From assembly GCA_002431865.1 (NCBI GenBank), contig DJEI01000067.1, forward strand, positions 10,236 through 73,949: 63,714 nucleotides of DNA, given 5' to 3'. This stretch comes from Lachnospiraceae bacterium UBA5902. Lineage in GTDB: Bacteria > Bacillota > Clostridia > Lachnospirales > Lachnospiraceae. Position numbers and translations under genes: made by a program. This document shows, piece after piece, positions 1 to 8,771 of this stretch (positions within the stretch are counted from its first letter, which is position 1; each line of letters starts with the position of its first letter). Below the pieces are notes generated by a model. It worked only from the letters and a program-made list of their open reading frames with translations. It was not told the origin of the DNA and ran no database searches.

Positions 1-117
1 ACTTGCTTTTTCTCTGATTGGAGTAACCACATACGTACTATCCGTTTTGCTCCAACCATTATTGATTTGATTTTTCTTTGATTGGAGTAATTATACAAAT
101 ATTAAGGGCTTACTCAA
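1..117. repeat. Inverted-repeat array, left copy (64-bp period)
   Basis: Two units are visible. Unit 1 (18-55) has arms TTGGAGTAA and TTGCTCCAA around a 20-nt loop. Unit 2 starts exactly 64 bp later (82-90, TTGGAGTAA) and closes with the weaker arm TTACTCAA (110-117). The 20-nt stretch before and including the left arm (7-26 and 71-90) is shared with one mismatch. The same arms and period recur at 2315-2607. The array may continue left of the window. Confidence 0.75.
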
Positions 118-135
118 AAAGGATGTTGAACGAAT

Positions 136-1032
136 ATGACAATGAACACACGAATCGCAGTAACAAACCGGACTATATGCTATGAATTATATAAACAGGC
201 AGGCTTAGCAAGTGCAGAGGACACACCGCCCACTTGCTTATCCCGCCAGATTCGTGTGCTTCTAAACAATAATTCTTACGATAAAATTCTAGTTCGTGAA
301 AAGGATCTAAGCGAAGAGGAATACCATGAATTTATCGCTGATATTTTCTCTGCACAACATTCCTATCTCTCCGCGACTAACTTGACCTCCAATAATTGTG
401 CATCTCCAAAGAATCCGCTCACTATTAACTCAATATTAGATAATTCCGTCCTTGCAAAATCTATATACCCCGATGGAATCAACATAATGCCTTCTCGCAT
501 CATTGTACACAATTTTCCTGCGGTTGCTGAGGAATTCGGTACAGATCTGCATCTGCCATTTTCCATGTTTACGAATTTACTTGGTCACTCAGGCAATTCA
601 ACACAAAATAATTTTCAGAATTTCCTATCTAATAGTTCTGTCCTGGCTTCTGATACCTCCGTTGTTACTTCAGATAATGACCCGATTCATGGAAGTACTA
701 TCGCATTTACAGCGACCTCTTCTGACAGCTTCCGAAGAAAATATCCACACATCAAAAGGATCGGAACCTCTATCCACAGCGTCGATGACGCAGTCTTTGC
801 AGAATCACATGGTGCAGACTACATCACCGCAGGACATATCTTTACAACAGATTGTAAAAAAGGGCTTCCTGGAAGAGGTATTGACTGGCTGAAGTCAATA
901 TGCAGTGCTGTTTCTATTCCAGTGTATGCCATCGGCGGAATTTCAGAAGCAAATGTCCTCAAGTTATCTGATTGTAATATAGCTGGATATTGCATGATGT
1001 CTGCATCCATGCAGCCGATCCTCTCCAAATAA
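136..1032 (+). CDS. Thiamine-phosphate synthase / TenI-like protein
   Basis: A TIM-barrel protein of the ThiE/TenI family. ThiE joins the HMP pyrophosphate and thiazole phosphate halves of thiamine; TenI relatives have related or regulatory roles. Seen: N-terminal VTNR (about residues 9-12), REKDL (54-58), GADYITAGHIF (226-236), KKGLPGRG and IGGI (266-269), all typical of the family. At 298 residues it is about 90 longer than usual. The excess lies between residues 80 and 190 and is rich in Asn and Ser, so activity as a true ThiE is uncertain. A purine-rich AAAGGA precedes the ATG by about 12 nt, and the second ATG at 142 is an alternative start. It stands alone: no other thiamine genes are seen. 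It lies between the left repeat array and a nuclease-like gene, so it may be part of an accessory insertion. Confidence 0.75.
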   Translation: MTMNTRIAVTNRTICYELYKQAGLASAEDTPPTCLSRQIRVLLNNNSYDKILVREKDLSEEEYHEFIADIFSAQHSYLSATNLTSNNCASPKNPLTINSILDNSVLAKSIYPDGINIMPSRIIVHNFPAVAEEFGTDLHLPFSMFTNLLGHSGNSTQNNFQNFLSNSSVLASDTSVVTSDNDPIHGSTIAFTATSSDSFRRKYPHIKRIGTSIHSVDDAVFAESHGADYITAGHIFTTDCKKGLPGRGIDWLKSICSAVSIPVYAIGGISEANVLKLSDCNIAGYCMMSASMQPILSK

Positions 1033-1532
1033 CTGAGAGTCCCATATAAGGTAATCAAATTTATTACTAAAGGCTTACCTAATTTGACTAACCTAATTAA
1101 ATTCTTGCAATTTAGAGCATTTCCCTTTTGAGCTTACCTTACTTCAACTCTGTCACATGTTTTTGGATTTTCTTTGTTACAACCCATCACATATTTTTGT
1201 TTTTTCTCTGTTGCACCCTCATCACTCGATCTTCGTATAGTGCAAATCTTATAGTTTCTCCATTTTCCCCAACTATATTTTCACTTGAATTTGTGCAAAT
1301 CTTCTAAACTTACATTTTCTACTCAAAAAGTCCTTTACAAGCCTACAGTATTCATGCTATTGTTTATCCACGGTTAGCTCATTTACTTCTTTAATGAGTC
1401 TTCTATATTCTTATATATACCCCATTTTTTGAGTATAATAAGCAAAATTGACAGGAGTAAATTTTATATTTTTCCTGAAAAACGACTGATTTTACCAAAA
1501 GTAACACAAAAAATAAGAAAGTTGAGGTACTT
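1033..1532. other. 500-bp AT-rich intergenic region with degenerate repeats
   Basis: No convincing coding sequence. An imperfect direct repeat of about 34 bp is seen at 1151-1184 and 1186-1218 (both contain TCACAT, a T-run, TTTTCT and TGTT-CA-CC). Its TTTTTCTCTG core also occurs before the inverted-repeat units at 1-90, so this may be decayed array sequence. GTGCAAATCTT is duplicated near 1240 and 1292. A TATAAT (1434-1439) could serve as the -10 for the downstream gene, but its -35 (TTATAT, 1411-1416) is poor. Confidence 0.5.
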
Positions 1533-2306
1533 ATGACTACACAAAAAATTCAGAAACGACTTGATTTCCTAACCAATCAAATTCTTTGGCTACAGAAAAA
1601 GCTCAAAGAATTTCCTGATGGAAAGCTTTATTGTGAACGAGACGGACAATACATTAAATGGTTTATTCGGAAAGGTAAAAATAGCGAAAAGAAATACTTA
1701 CCTAAAACACAACGTCACTTAGCAGAACAACTTATACAGAAGCGTTATTATCAAGCTAAATTATCCGATTATCAATATGAGATTGATTATCTTTGTTACT
1801 CTCTTGAAACAATTCCTACTTTAGATTTTGAAACTTCCGCACTATTAGCAGAAAATTCCAACTACAGCAAATTACTTACGGAAACCTTATTTAGCGATAA
1901 GAAAGATTGGTCTACAGATTTTGAACCCTGCACGAAAAACTCAGAAAATTTAATTCATAATACCTATTCTGGTATCAAAGTACGTTCCAAATCAGAAGCA
2001 TTTATTGCCAATACACTGTTTTCTTACCAGATTCCTTTTCGATATGAATGTGCAATCCAAATCGGAAATTTACTTCTCTATCCGGATTTTACTATTCAGC
2101 ATCCAAAGACGGGAAAAATTTATTATTGGGAGCATTTTGGCATAATGGATGATTTTGAATATGTTGACAAAACAACAAGAAAAATTTCCTCCTACTGTGA
2201 GCATGGCATCTATCCTGATGACAGTTTAATTCTGACATACGAGGCCAAACGTGCTCCCCTTGATTCTGACTGGGTTCGTCAAATTATAGAACATTATTTC
2301 TTATAA
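1533..2306 (+). CDS. PD-(D/E)XK nuclease-like protein, conserved in Lachnospiraceae
   Basis: 257 residues. The N-terminal half is helical and charged (probable coiled coil, residues 5-95). The C-terminal half has a restriction-endonuclease-like signature: RSKSE (151-155), PDF (184-186) and YYWEHFG (197-203). These match the Glu, Asp and E-x-K positions of the PD-(D/E)XK fold, with E-H in place of E-x-K. Similar proteins are, from memory, often multi-copy in Lachnospiraceae and annotated as hypothetical. GAGG (1524-1527) precedes the ATG by 5 nt. It is flanked on both sides by sequence carrying 64-bp-period inverted repeats, which suggests a mobile or repeat-associated function. The nuclease assignment is by motif only; the biological role is unknown. 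Confidence 0.6.
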   Translation: MTTQKIQKRLDFLTNQILWLQKKLKEFPDGKLYCERDGQYIKWFIRKGKNSEKKYLPKTQRHLAEQLIQKRYYQAKLSDYQYEIDYLCYSLETIPTLDFETSALLAENSNYSKLLTETLFSDKKDWSTDFEPCTKNSENLIHNTYSGIKVRSKSEAFIANTLFSYQIPFRYECAIQIGNLLLYPDFTIQHPKTGKIYYWEHFGIMDDFEYVDKTTRKISSYCEHGIYPDDSLILTYEAKRAPLDSDWVRQIIEHYFL

Positions 2307-2314
2307 TTTTTCTT

Positions 2315-2607
2315 TTGGGAGCAACATCTAATATTTATTCTTATTGGCTCCTACTAACTTTTCTATTATTTCTTTTGACTTGGAGTATTTTCTTATTTTT
2401 TCTATTGTTACTCCTTGTCTCTTTTCTATTATTTCTTCCGGTTTGGAGCAAATCTCTTCTTTTTTCTTTCTTGCTCCAAGCCGATTTTCTTCTTTCTCTT
2501 ACCACTTGGAGCAACCTTCCCTAATCAGCTTGCTTTGCTCCAACCACAACTCTTCATCACTCTCCACACTTGGAGCAACCTTCCCTAATCAGCTTGCTTT
2601 GCTCCAA
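2315..2607. repeat. Inverted-repeat array, right copy (five units, 63-65-bp period)
   Basis: Five units start at 2315, 2380, 2443, 2506 and 2570. Units 3-5 have perfect 9-bp arms TTGGAGCAA / TTGCTCCAA (2443-2451/2471-2479, 2506-2514/2535-2543, 2570-2578/2599-2607). Units 1 and 2 are degenerate (GGAGC/GCTCC, GGAGTA/TACTCC) but unit 2 keeps complementarity through a paired change. Units 4 and 5 are identical over 40 bp. Spacers of 26 nt are pyrimidine-rich. No coding sequence is credible here. Confidence 0.85.
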
Positions 2608-2637
2608 AAAAGGCTGCCACCAAACAGTGACAGCCTT
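2606..2637 (-). terminator. Rho-independent terminator for glgP
   Basis: On the minus strand AAGGCTGTCAC pairs with GTGGCAGCCTT (one U-G pair) around a 6-nt loop and is followed by six Ts. On the plus strand the same position is a C-A mismatch, so it is built for minus-strand RNA. Its T-run is shared with the last arm of the repeat array. Confidence 0.85.
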
Positions 2638-2681
2638 CTTTCATATAACCGGCATGTGCATGCACAACCGCCCATATCCAT

Positions 2682-2723
2682 CACCACGCGTTAACGTGAT
2701 GACCTACGCACGCATCCGCGTGC
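2682..2723 (-). repeat. Two-hairpin interspersed element, copy 1
   Basis: Read on the minus strand: hairpin GCACGC-GGAT-GCGTGC, linker GTAGGT, hairpin CATCACG-TTAACG-CGTGGTG. The copy at 49571-49612 keeps the linker and second stem, but its first stem is GCGCGC/GCGCGC, a compensated change. It lies in the 3' untranslated region between the glgP stop and its terminator. A 12-bp palindrome TGTGCATGCACA (2655-2666) sits beside it. Confidence 0.75.
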
Positions 2724-2743
2724 TTCTATTCCTATCTAAGAAA

Positions 2744-5185
2744 TTACAATGTAACTTCTACTTTCTCAAGCTTCCAGATCTCCTGTGCATACTCTTCGAT
2801 TGTACGATCAGAAGAGAACTTACCAGAGCAAGCTGTATTGAGCATAACCATCTTAGCCCAGTTTGACTTGTCCTTGTATGCCTTATTTACACGCTTCTGT
2901 GCTTCTGCATAAGAATCGAAATCCTTCAATGTGAAGTATACGTCCTTCATTACAAGAGAATCATATAAATCACGGAACAATTCCTTATCGCCATTTGAGT
3001 AAGTACCATCTACCAACTGGTCAAGAACCTTCTTAACCCTTGGATTTGAGCTGTAGATGTCCATTGGATAGTAACCGCCATCCTTCTCGTACTTCATAAC
3101 TTCTTCAGCAGAAAGTCCGAAGATAAATGCGTTTTCCTTACCAACTTCCTCTACGATCTCTACGTTTGCACCATCCATAGTACCAAGCGTAACAGCACCG
3201 TTCAACATGAACTTCATGTTACCTGTACCAGAAGCCTCACGGGAAGCTGTTGAAATCTGCTCAGATACATCTGCTGCTGCGAAGATAATCTCTGCGTTTG
3301 ATACACGGTAGTTCTCGATGAATACAACCTTGATCTTACCCTTGATGGACTTATCATTATTGATAACGTCTGCTACAGAATTAATCAGCTTGATTGTAAG
3401 CTTTGCTGTCTTGTAACCAGCTGCTGCCTTTGCACCGAAGATGAATGTTGTTGGCTCGAAATCCATATCTGGATTTGCCTTCAACTCATTGTACAGATGC
3501 ATAACATGAAGGATGTTAAGCTGCTGTCTCTTGTACTCATGAAGTCTCTTAACCTGAACATCAAAAATAGAGTTTGGATCTACGTCGATACCATTGTGCT
3601 CCTTGATATACTTAGCAAGACGAACCTTGTTCTTGTACTTGATGTCCATGAACTCTTTCTGTGCTTTCTTGTCTGTTGCGTACTTCTTAAGTCCTGCCAA
3701 TACCGGAAGATCTGTGATCCAGCCGTCGCCGACCTTCTTTGTAGCCCAGTCAGCAAGCAATGGATTCGCATGAAGAAGGAATCTTCTCTGTGTAATACCG
3801 TTTGTCTTATTGTTGAACTGCTCTGGACGCATCTCGTAGAAATCACGAAGCTCGCGCTTCTTCAGGATCTCTGTATGAAGCTTTGCAACACCGTTTACGG
3901 AGTAAGATCCAACGATAGCAAGGTGTGCCATCTTAACCTGACCATCATAGAGGATAGCCATGCTGCGAACCTTATCCTGGTTGCCCGGATACATATCTTC
4001 GATCTTAAGAACGAATCTACGGTTGATCTCATCAACGATCTGATATACTCTAGGAAGAAGCTTCTGGAAGAGGTCGATTGGCCACTTCTCAAGTGCCTCA
4101 GCCATGATTGTATGGTTTGTATATGCGCATGTTCTGCATGTGATATCCCAAGCATCATCCCACTCAAGATTCTCCTCATCAACAAGGATTCTCATAAGCT
4201 CTGCAACTGTTACAGTTGGATGTGTATCATTCAGCTGAAATGTAACCTTGTTTGGAAGGTCATGAATATCTGCGTTGTTCTCCTTGAACTTCAGGATTGC
4301 TCTCTGTACAGAAGCAGATACGAAGAAGTACTGCTGCTTCAGGCGAAGCTCCTTACCTGAATAATGGTTATCGTTTGGATAAAGTACCTCAACGATGTTA
4401 CGGGCAAGGTTTGCCTGCTCAACTGCGTTCTGATACTCACCCTTATCAAATGAATTAAGATTGAACTCCTGTACTGGCTCTGCATCCCAGATACGAAGTG
4501 TATTTACAACATTGTTGCCATATCCAATGATCGGAAGATCATAAGGAATCGCGCGAACCGCCTGATAATCCTTGTGAATGAAGTAGTTCTTTCCCTCTCT
4601 GCATTCAGTCACTACATAGCCACCGAACTTAACCTCTACCTCATACTCCGGACGCTTAATCTCAAATGGGTTTCCGTTCTTCAACCAGTTATCCGGCTTC
4701 TCGACCTGATAACCATTCACGATTGCCTGCTTGAACATACCATAACGGTAACGGATACCACAGCCATATGCTGGGTAGTTCAATGTAGCAAGGGAATCCA
4801 GGAAACATGCAGCCAGTCTTCCAAGACCACCATTACCAAGTGCTGCATCCGGCTCCTGATCCTCGATTACGTTCAGGTCAAACCCAAGCTCTGCCAATGC
4901 TTCCTTCACCTGCTCATAGCATGTGAGGTTGATCATATTATTACCAAGTGCACGGCCCATAAGGAACTCCATAGACAGGTAGTAAACAGTCTTTGCATTT
5001 TTCTCCTCGTATGCCTTCTGCGTAGCGATCCAGCGATCAATGATATGATCCTTCACTGCGTAGGACACTGCCTGAAATACCTGTTCCTGTGTTGCTTCAT
5101 CGATCGTCTTACGGAAAAGGTTTTTGACGTTGTTAATGACGTCTTTCTTGAAGCTTTCCTTATCGAAATCAGCCATCTTCTTCAT
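2744..5185 (-). CDS. glgP: Glycogen/starch/alpha-glucan phosphorylase
   Basis: Cytosolic PLP enzyme that releases glucose-1-phosphate from glycogen or maltodextrin ends. It is 813 residues, a full-length GT35 phosphorylase. Seen: the phosphate/glucan-site stretch ALGNGGLGRLAACF near residue 115 and the cofactor motif EASGTGNMKF with the PLP lysine at about residue 658. AAGGAGG lies well spaced before the ATG at 5185. It stands as a single transcription unit with its own promoter and terminator; no glycogen synthesis genes are in view. Confidence 0.97.
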   Translation of the reverse strand: MKKMADFDKESFKKDVINNVKNLFRKTIDEATQEQVFQAVSYAVKDHIIDRWIATQKAYEEKNAKTVYYLSMEFLMGRALGNNMINLTCYEQVKEALAELGFDLNVIEDQEPDAALGNGGLGRLAACFLDSLATLNYPAYGCGIRYRYGMFKQAIVNGYQVEKPDNWLKNGNPFEIKRPEYEVEVKFGGYVVTECREGKNYFIHKDYQAVRAIPYDLPIIGYGNNVVNTLRIWDAEPVQEFNLNSFDKGEYQNAVEQANLARNIVEVLYPNDNHYSGKELRLKQQYFFVSASVQRAILKFKENNADIHDLPNKVTFQLNDTHPTVTVAELMRILVDEENLEWDDAWDITCRTCAYTNHTIMAEALEKWPIDLFQKLLPRVYQIVDEINRRFVLKIEDMYPGNQDKVRSMAILYDGQVKMAHLAIVGSYSVNGVAKLHTEILKKRELRDFYEMRPEQFNNKTNGITQRRFLLHANPLLADWATKKVGDGWITDLPVLAGLKKYATDKKAQKEFMDIKYKNKVRLAKYIKEHNGIDVDPNSIFDVQVKRLHEYKRQQLNILHVMHLYNELKANPDMDFEPTTFIFGAKAAAGYKTAKLTIKLINSVADVINNDKSIKGKIKVVFIENYRVSNAEIIFAAADVSEQISTASREASGTGNMKFMLNGAVTLGTMDGANVEIVEEVGKENAFIFGLSAEEVMKYEKDGGYYPMDIYSSNPRVKKVLDQLVDGTYSNGDKELFRDLYDSLVMKDVYFTLKDFDSYAEAQKRVNKAYKDKSNWAKMVMLNTACSGKFSSDRTIEEYAQEIWKLEKVEVTL

Positions 5186-5252
5186 AGAATTTATCCTCCT
5201 TGTTTATGTGTATAAACCTATTATTAGATTTATTTACAATTACCCGCTTAAT

Positions 5253-5281
5253 AGTTTATCAAAGATTGTCTAATGATACAA
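5253..5281 (-). promoter_or_regulatory. Candidate glgP promoter
   Basis: Minus strand: -35 TTGTAT (5276-5281), 17-nt spacer, -10 TAAACT (5253-5258), about 70 nt before the glgP start. The match is moderate and other AT-rich hexamers are present nearby. Confidence 0.45.
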
Positions 5282-5314
5282 TGTTTAATTTGTATTTTGT
5301 CTATTATAACAACG

Positions 5315-5356
5315 AATAGGACAATTTGCCCAATTCCTTAAGCAAATTGTCCTATT
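5315..5356 (-). terminator. Long hairpin after the ABC transporter operon
   Basis: A perfect 15-bp stem, AATAGGACAATTTGC / GCAAATTGTCCTATT, with a 12-nt loop, just after the ATPase stop codon. Neither strand has a strong T-run, so it may terminate weakly or stabilise the 3' end of the transcript. Confidence 0.55.
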
Positions 5357-5366
5357 ATCTACCATG

Positions 5367-6053
5367 TTATACTTGTTTTTCTATTATATCCTCTAACATA
5401 CCATCCTTGATATATACAATTCTCTTGCATCGTTGTGCTATTTCTAAATCATGTGTTACCAGAATAATCGTCATCCCTTGTTCGTTTAAATTCTGTAATA
5501 TATTCATAATATTTTTTGAGTTTTCGGAATCTAAGGCACCAGTTGGCTCGTCTGCAATCAACACTTCCGGATGAGTTGTAAGCGCACGTGCAATTGCTGT
5601 TCTTTGTTTTTCTCCTCCTGATAACGTCATCACTCTTTGTTTTTTCTTATTCTGCATTTCTACCTGTTTCAATGCGTAAAAAATCCTCTCTTTTTTTTCT
5701 TTTTTTGATAAATCGCTACAACAAAAGTCAAGTGGTACCTCCAAATTTTCCTGAACGGTATATGATTCTATCAAGGAATAATTCTGTGTTATCATTCCTA
5801 TCCTTTTACCTCTTAACTTATAATTATCATTTTCACCAGGTTTAATCAATATATTCTGAAATTTATACTCTCCGCTTGAAAAAGAATCCACCAGACCAAT
5901 TATATTTAATAGTGTCGTTTTTCCTGCACCTGATTTTCCCATGATAGCTATCATATCACCTTTAGGAACACTTAGATTGACATTTGTCAGTATTCTCTTC
6001 GCCTGTTTTTTTCCAACTTTCACTTCTTTGCTTATTTCTTTTAACTCAATCAT
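5367..6053 (-). CDS. ABC transporter ATPase (MacB/LolD-like)
   Basis: 228-residue cytosolic ATPase that powers the two FtsX-type permeases encoded just upstream. Walker A GKSGAGKTT (about residues 39-47), signature LSGGEKQR (about 141), Walker B VLIADEPTGALD and the switch histidine in LVTHD are all intact. It is the last gene of the peptide/secreted-protein operon and overlaps the preceding permease by 4 nt (ATGA-type coupling). Family knowledge: MacB/LolD/FtsE-type ATPases with FtsX permeases do mechanotransmission, peptide export or peptide-antibiotic sensing and resistance. Which one applies here is not shown by sequence. Confidence 0.9.
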   Translation of the reverse strand: MIELKEISKEVKVGKKQAKRILTNVNLSVPKGDMIAIMGKSGAGKTTLLNIIGLVDSFSSGEYKFQNILIKPGENDNYKLRGKRIGMITQNYSLIESYTVQENLEVPLDFCCSDLSKKEKKERIFYALKQVEMQNKKKQRVMTLSGGEKQRTAIARALTTHPEVLIADEPTGALDSENSKNIMNILQNLNEQGMTIILVTHDLEIAQRCKRIVYIKDGMLEDIIEKQV

Positions 6054-7246
6054 AATTGATCCCGCCTAATCAATGCACTCAAACTTTTTTTATTACAAAG
6101 CCACACAACCTTCATGTACGCCAAAACACCAGCTATTATTATGAATCCAATATTTATCACGCTTCCAAATAATAAATATCTGCTTGTATGAATTTTTAAC
6201 TTATACATGTAAACTGTAGCTATTCCAATACTAATGCAATATGCAGATAACATAGTTATCAGTTGTGACATTGTTGCAATAAATCGACCTTGCTTTACAG
6301 ACATTCCATTTTGAAAAAAGACTATATACTCTGGCATATAGGAATTAACGCAAAGCTCCGTGATATATGTCACAGAAATAAACGCAATCACTCCAAGCAT
6401 TATAATAATTGGTACGTAAACTTTCACATCTCTCCAGATTACCTTCTTGCTTTCCTTATAAAGCGATGTATAGTTTGTAACATGAGAGATTTCTCCAATC
6501 TCATACAATTTCTGCAAATTCTGTTGATAAAGCAGCTCTTTATCCTTCATGTTAATCATCATTGTTCCACTCATGATATAAAAAATATCTGTATCCCTTA
6601 TATCTTCTTCACGAAACAGCAATAATGGTTTTTGCTCATAAGAATCATTATAGGTCCAAAACAAATCATAAAAATTATTTTCATAAGAATTTGGTGATTT
6701 CATAAATACAGAGGTATTTTCCTCTAAAACACCTACTATCTTTAACTTGTAGCTATCTACACCTTCCTCTAACTGCTCTGCCTGCAATTCAAGAATATCT
6801 CCGGCGTTCCACCCATATTGATTATGGGATACAACAACAGGAATATATTCCGCTTTTTTTGCTTTTGATAGCCATGTTCCAGACGCAATCTCAGGTGTAA
6901 ACGCCCGAATTATATCCTCATCATAAGCAAAAGCATTTACATCTTGATTTTCACATGTTGCCCATAAACGATATGTTGATGAAATTTTCTCTACCCCTGA
7001 TAATAATTCTTTGAGCCTCTCAGACTGTAGTATTGGAGCCCCCTTGTCTGTTACATTTTCGAATTCTACCTGCATACCTGATTCTTTAAAATCCAAAACA
7101 AAAGAGGAATAAAATCTATACTTGGAATAAATAACATACACTCCAAAAAACACTAAACAAAAGAGGAATGTCATTTGAAATACCATCACCATATGCAATA
7201 TACTGTTCTTTTTTAAATTTCTTATTATATATTTCGTTTTCAACAT
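6050..7246 (-). CDS. FtsX-like ABC transporter permease (second of pair)
   Basis: About 398 residues. One N-terminal membrane helix (about residues 15-40), an extracytoplasmic domain of about 200 residues, then three C-terminal helices: the FtsX/MacB topology. The reading frame is open further upstream (to 7384), but the start is placed at MLKTKYIIRN, where the ATG overlaps the TGA of the previous permease (7240-7246). The extra upstream residues would be out-of-frame sequence inside that gene. The coding sequence is visibly AT-rich. The substrate is unknown. Confidence 0.8.
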   Translation of the reverse strand: MLKTKYIIRNLKKNSILHMVMVFQMTFLFCLVFFGVYVIYSKYRFYSSFVLDFKESGMQVEFENVTDKGAPILQSERLKELLSGVEKISSTYRLWATCENQDVNAFAYDEDIIRAFTPEIASGTWLSKAKKAEYIPVVVSHNQYGWNAGDILELQAEQLEEGVDSYKLKIVGVLEENTSVFMKSPNSYENNFYDLFWTYNDSYEQKPLLLFREEDIRDTDIFYIMSGTMMINMKDKELLYQQNLQKLYEIGEISHVTNYTSLYKESKKVIWRDVKVYVPIIIMLGVIAFISVTYITELCVNSYMPEYIVFFQNGMSVKQGRFIATMSQLITMLSAYCISIGIATVYMYKLKIHTSRYLLFGSVINIGFIIIAGVLAYMKVVWLCNKKSLSALIRRDQL

Positions 7247-8349
7247 TTTTTCTTTTTTATAGTATAATATCCCTCCACAAGAGATAAACCAAGTAACAAA
7301 AAGCAAAGGATTACGACCACATATAGGATATATGTACGTACACAAGCATAATCCCTCAAATATGGATATAATCTTCCCATCCATCCCCTTGTACTACAAT
7401 GAAACAATGCAATTGCAATAACGATAGAAGGTATCAAAATCCCCCACCAATGCAACACATAAATACGAAAAGCGTCCATTCTGCTTGCGCCACAAAAATT
7501 AAAAGCGGCAAATTTTATCTCATTTTCTCGTATATGCACTGCAAATAAAATCAATACACTTATTCCCGAAAAAATCACTAACAATACCTGTAGCCGCATA
7601 ATTCGTTGATATTGTCGCTGTTCTTCTGCCGCACTAAAATTCATCTCGTTGATAGATGCTGAATGAAAGTGCTGATTCATACATTGTACAACTGAATCAT
7701 ACATGCTTTTTGTTATACGATATGGATATCCAATAATAATATCTTTTACCTTACTCGTATCTGGCAATGCCGTAATAGGGACTATAACAGAAACTGAACT
7801 ATCTACTACTCCAATTATCTCATAAGGAATTCCATTTATCATGATATTATCCCCGCAAGCCACACCTTGCTTTGCATCTTCCAATCCATATGGCACCACC
7901 GCAACCTTTGCGCCATTTATTAATTCTTCATCTGTATATAATCGTCCAGATATCAACCAATTATTTCCAATTAAATTTTCAAAAGCAGTATCAGGATACG
8001 CAAAATACTGATTTTCATATCGATATTGAATATTAACCCAATTGCCATTTATCAATACCATACTCGCCATCCCTTGAGAATTGCTGATTAGTTCATCTGG
8101 GAGTTCTGAAAAAAAGCCCTTCAAGTCCATAATCGTAACCTCTGAATTCTCCAGATGAATAAACAGACTTTTTTCCTCTTGACTTGCATTTAGTTCTTTG
8201 ATTGTCTTTAAATAATTATCATAAATCCCACATGAAAATAGAATGGTCGCAAAACATATTACCAAAAACAGCTCTGCGACCACACTTTTAAATAATCGCT
8301 GCTTCCACATCAATATATAATTTCTTATTGCATATTTTATTCTAATCAT
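7240..8349 (-). CDS. FtsX-like ABC transporter permease (first of pair)
   Basis: About 369 residues with the same layout as its neighbour: an N-terminal helix (VVAELFLVICFATILFSCG), a large outside domain and three C-terminal helices. The start is taken at MIRIKYAIRN because its ATG overlaps the TGA of the secreted-protein gene (ATGA), with GAAAG just before; an in-frame ATG lies 9 nt upstream. Two diverged permeases plus one ATPase suggest a heterodimeric transporter. Being coupled to a secreted protein and a 17-residue peptide gene, it may export, process or give immunity to one of them (inference). Confidence 0.8.
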   Translation of the reverse strand: MIRIKYAIRNYILMWKQRLFKSVVAELFLVICFATILFSCGIYDNYLKTIKELNASQEEKSLFIHLENSEVTIMDLKGFFSELPDELISNSQGMASMVLINGNWVNIQYRYENQYFAYPDTAFENLIGNNWLISGRLYTDEELINGAKVAVVPYGLEDAKQGVACGDNIMINGIPYEIIGVVDSSVSVIVPITALPDTSKVKDIIIGYPYRITKSMYDSVVQCMNQHFHSASINEMNFSAAEEQRQYQRIMRLQVLLVIFSGISVLILFAVHIRENEIKFAAFNFCGASRMDAFRIYVLHWWGILIPSIVIAIALFHCSTRGWMGRLYPYLRDYACVRTYILYVVVILCFLLLGLSLVEGYYTIKKKKC

Positions 8350-8768
8350 TCTTTCCATTGAGTATCTGTATTATAATATGCAACCCCTGATTGTGTAGCG
8401 GATGACTTATATAAAATACCTGTACATTTATAATAGTTAAATTCTGAAAAATCCAATTCTGTACTACATTGAACATTTGGTCCACAAACAACACCGCATG
8501 TGTCCCGTGCCAAAAACTCATTTGTATTCCTACTATAGGCCTCCAATTTATTACTTACATATCTTTTAACACTAGTATTATTTTTAACTGTTCCATGTGC
8601 CATCATTCTATTATCCTTCGTATACTGATAAATTGATATTTGTGGAGTTCCTGCAGCTTTCACTAAATTTACACTCATATTGATAAATAATCCAAATCCA
8701 AGTATAAATGCAACAATAATATTTTTTCTTAAATGCTTCATATCACTCATCATCCCTTTCTTAATCAT
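8346..8768 (-). CDS. Secreted four-cysteine protein of unknown function
   Basis: 140 residues. A basic start (MKHLRKN) leads into a hydrophobic stretch ending at VKAAG, a clear signal peptide with probable cleavage after Ala. The mature part is about 100 residues and polar, with four cysteines in the second half (DTCGVVCG, VQCS, YKCTG), so two disulfides are possible. No family is recognised; it does not show lactococcin-972 hallmarks. Three starts are possible: 8768 with AAGGG about 10 nt upstream, the MM pair at 8753/8750, or MKHLRK at 8741 with AAAGGG upstream. Its stop overlaps the first permease start, so it is translationally coupled to the transporter. Confidence 0.75.
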   Translation of the reverse strand: MIKKGMMSDMKHLRKNIIVAFILGFGLFINMSVNLVKAAGTPQISIYQYTKDNRMMAHGTVKNNTSVKRYVSNKLEAYSRNTNEFLARDTCGVVCGPNVQCSTELDFSEFNYYKCTGILYKSSATQSGVAYYNTDTQWKE

Positions 8769-8771
8769 TTT

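Noticed and set aside
2315..2607. CRISPR array
   Set aside because: The 64-bp period looks CRISPR-like, but what is conserved are only the 9-bp outer arms of a palindrome, spacers are pyrimidine-rich and not unique in character, one whole unit is duplicated, and there are no cas genes.
3497..4360. 287-codon plus-strand ORF within glgP
   Set aside because: Antisense shadow of a full-length, well-conserved glgP; Cys/Leu-rich composition without ribosome site.
8346..8768. Lactococcin-972-type bacteriocin
   Set aside because: The transporter context is similar, but the mature protein has four cysteines and none of the Gly/Trp/Tyr/His pattern of that family.
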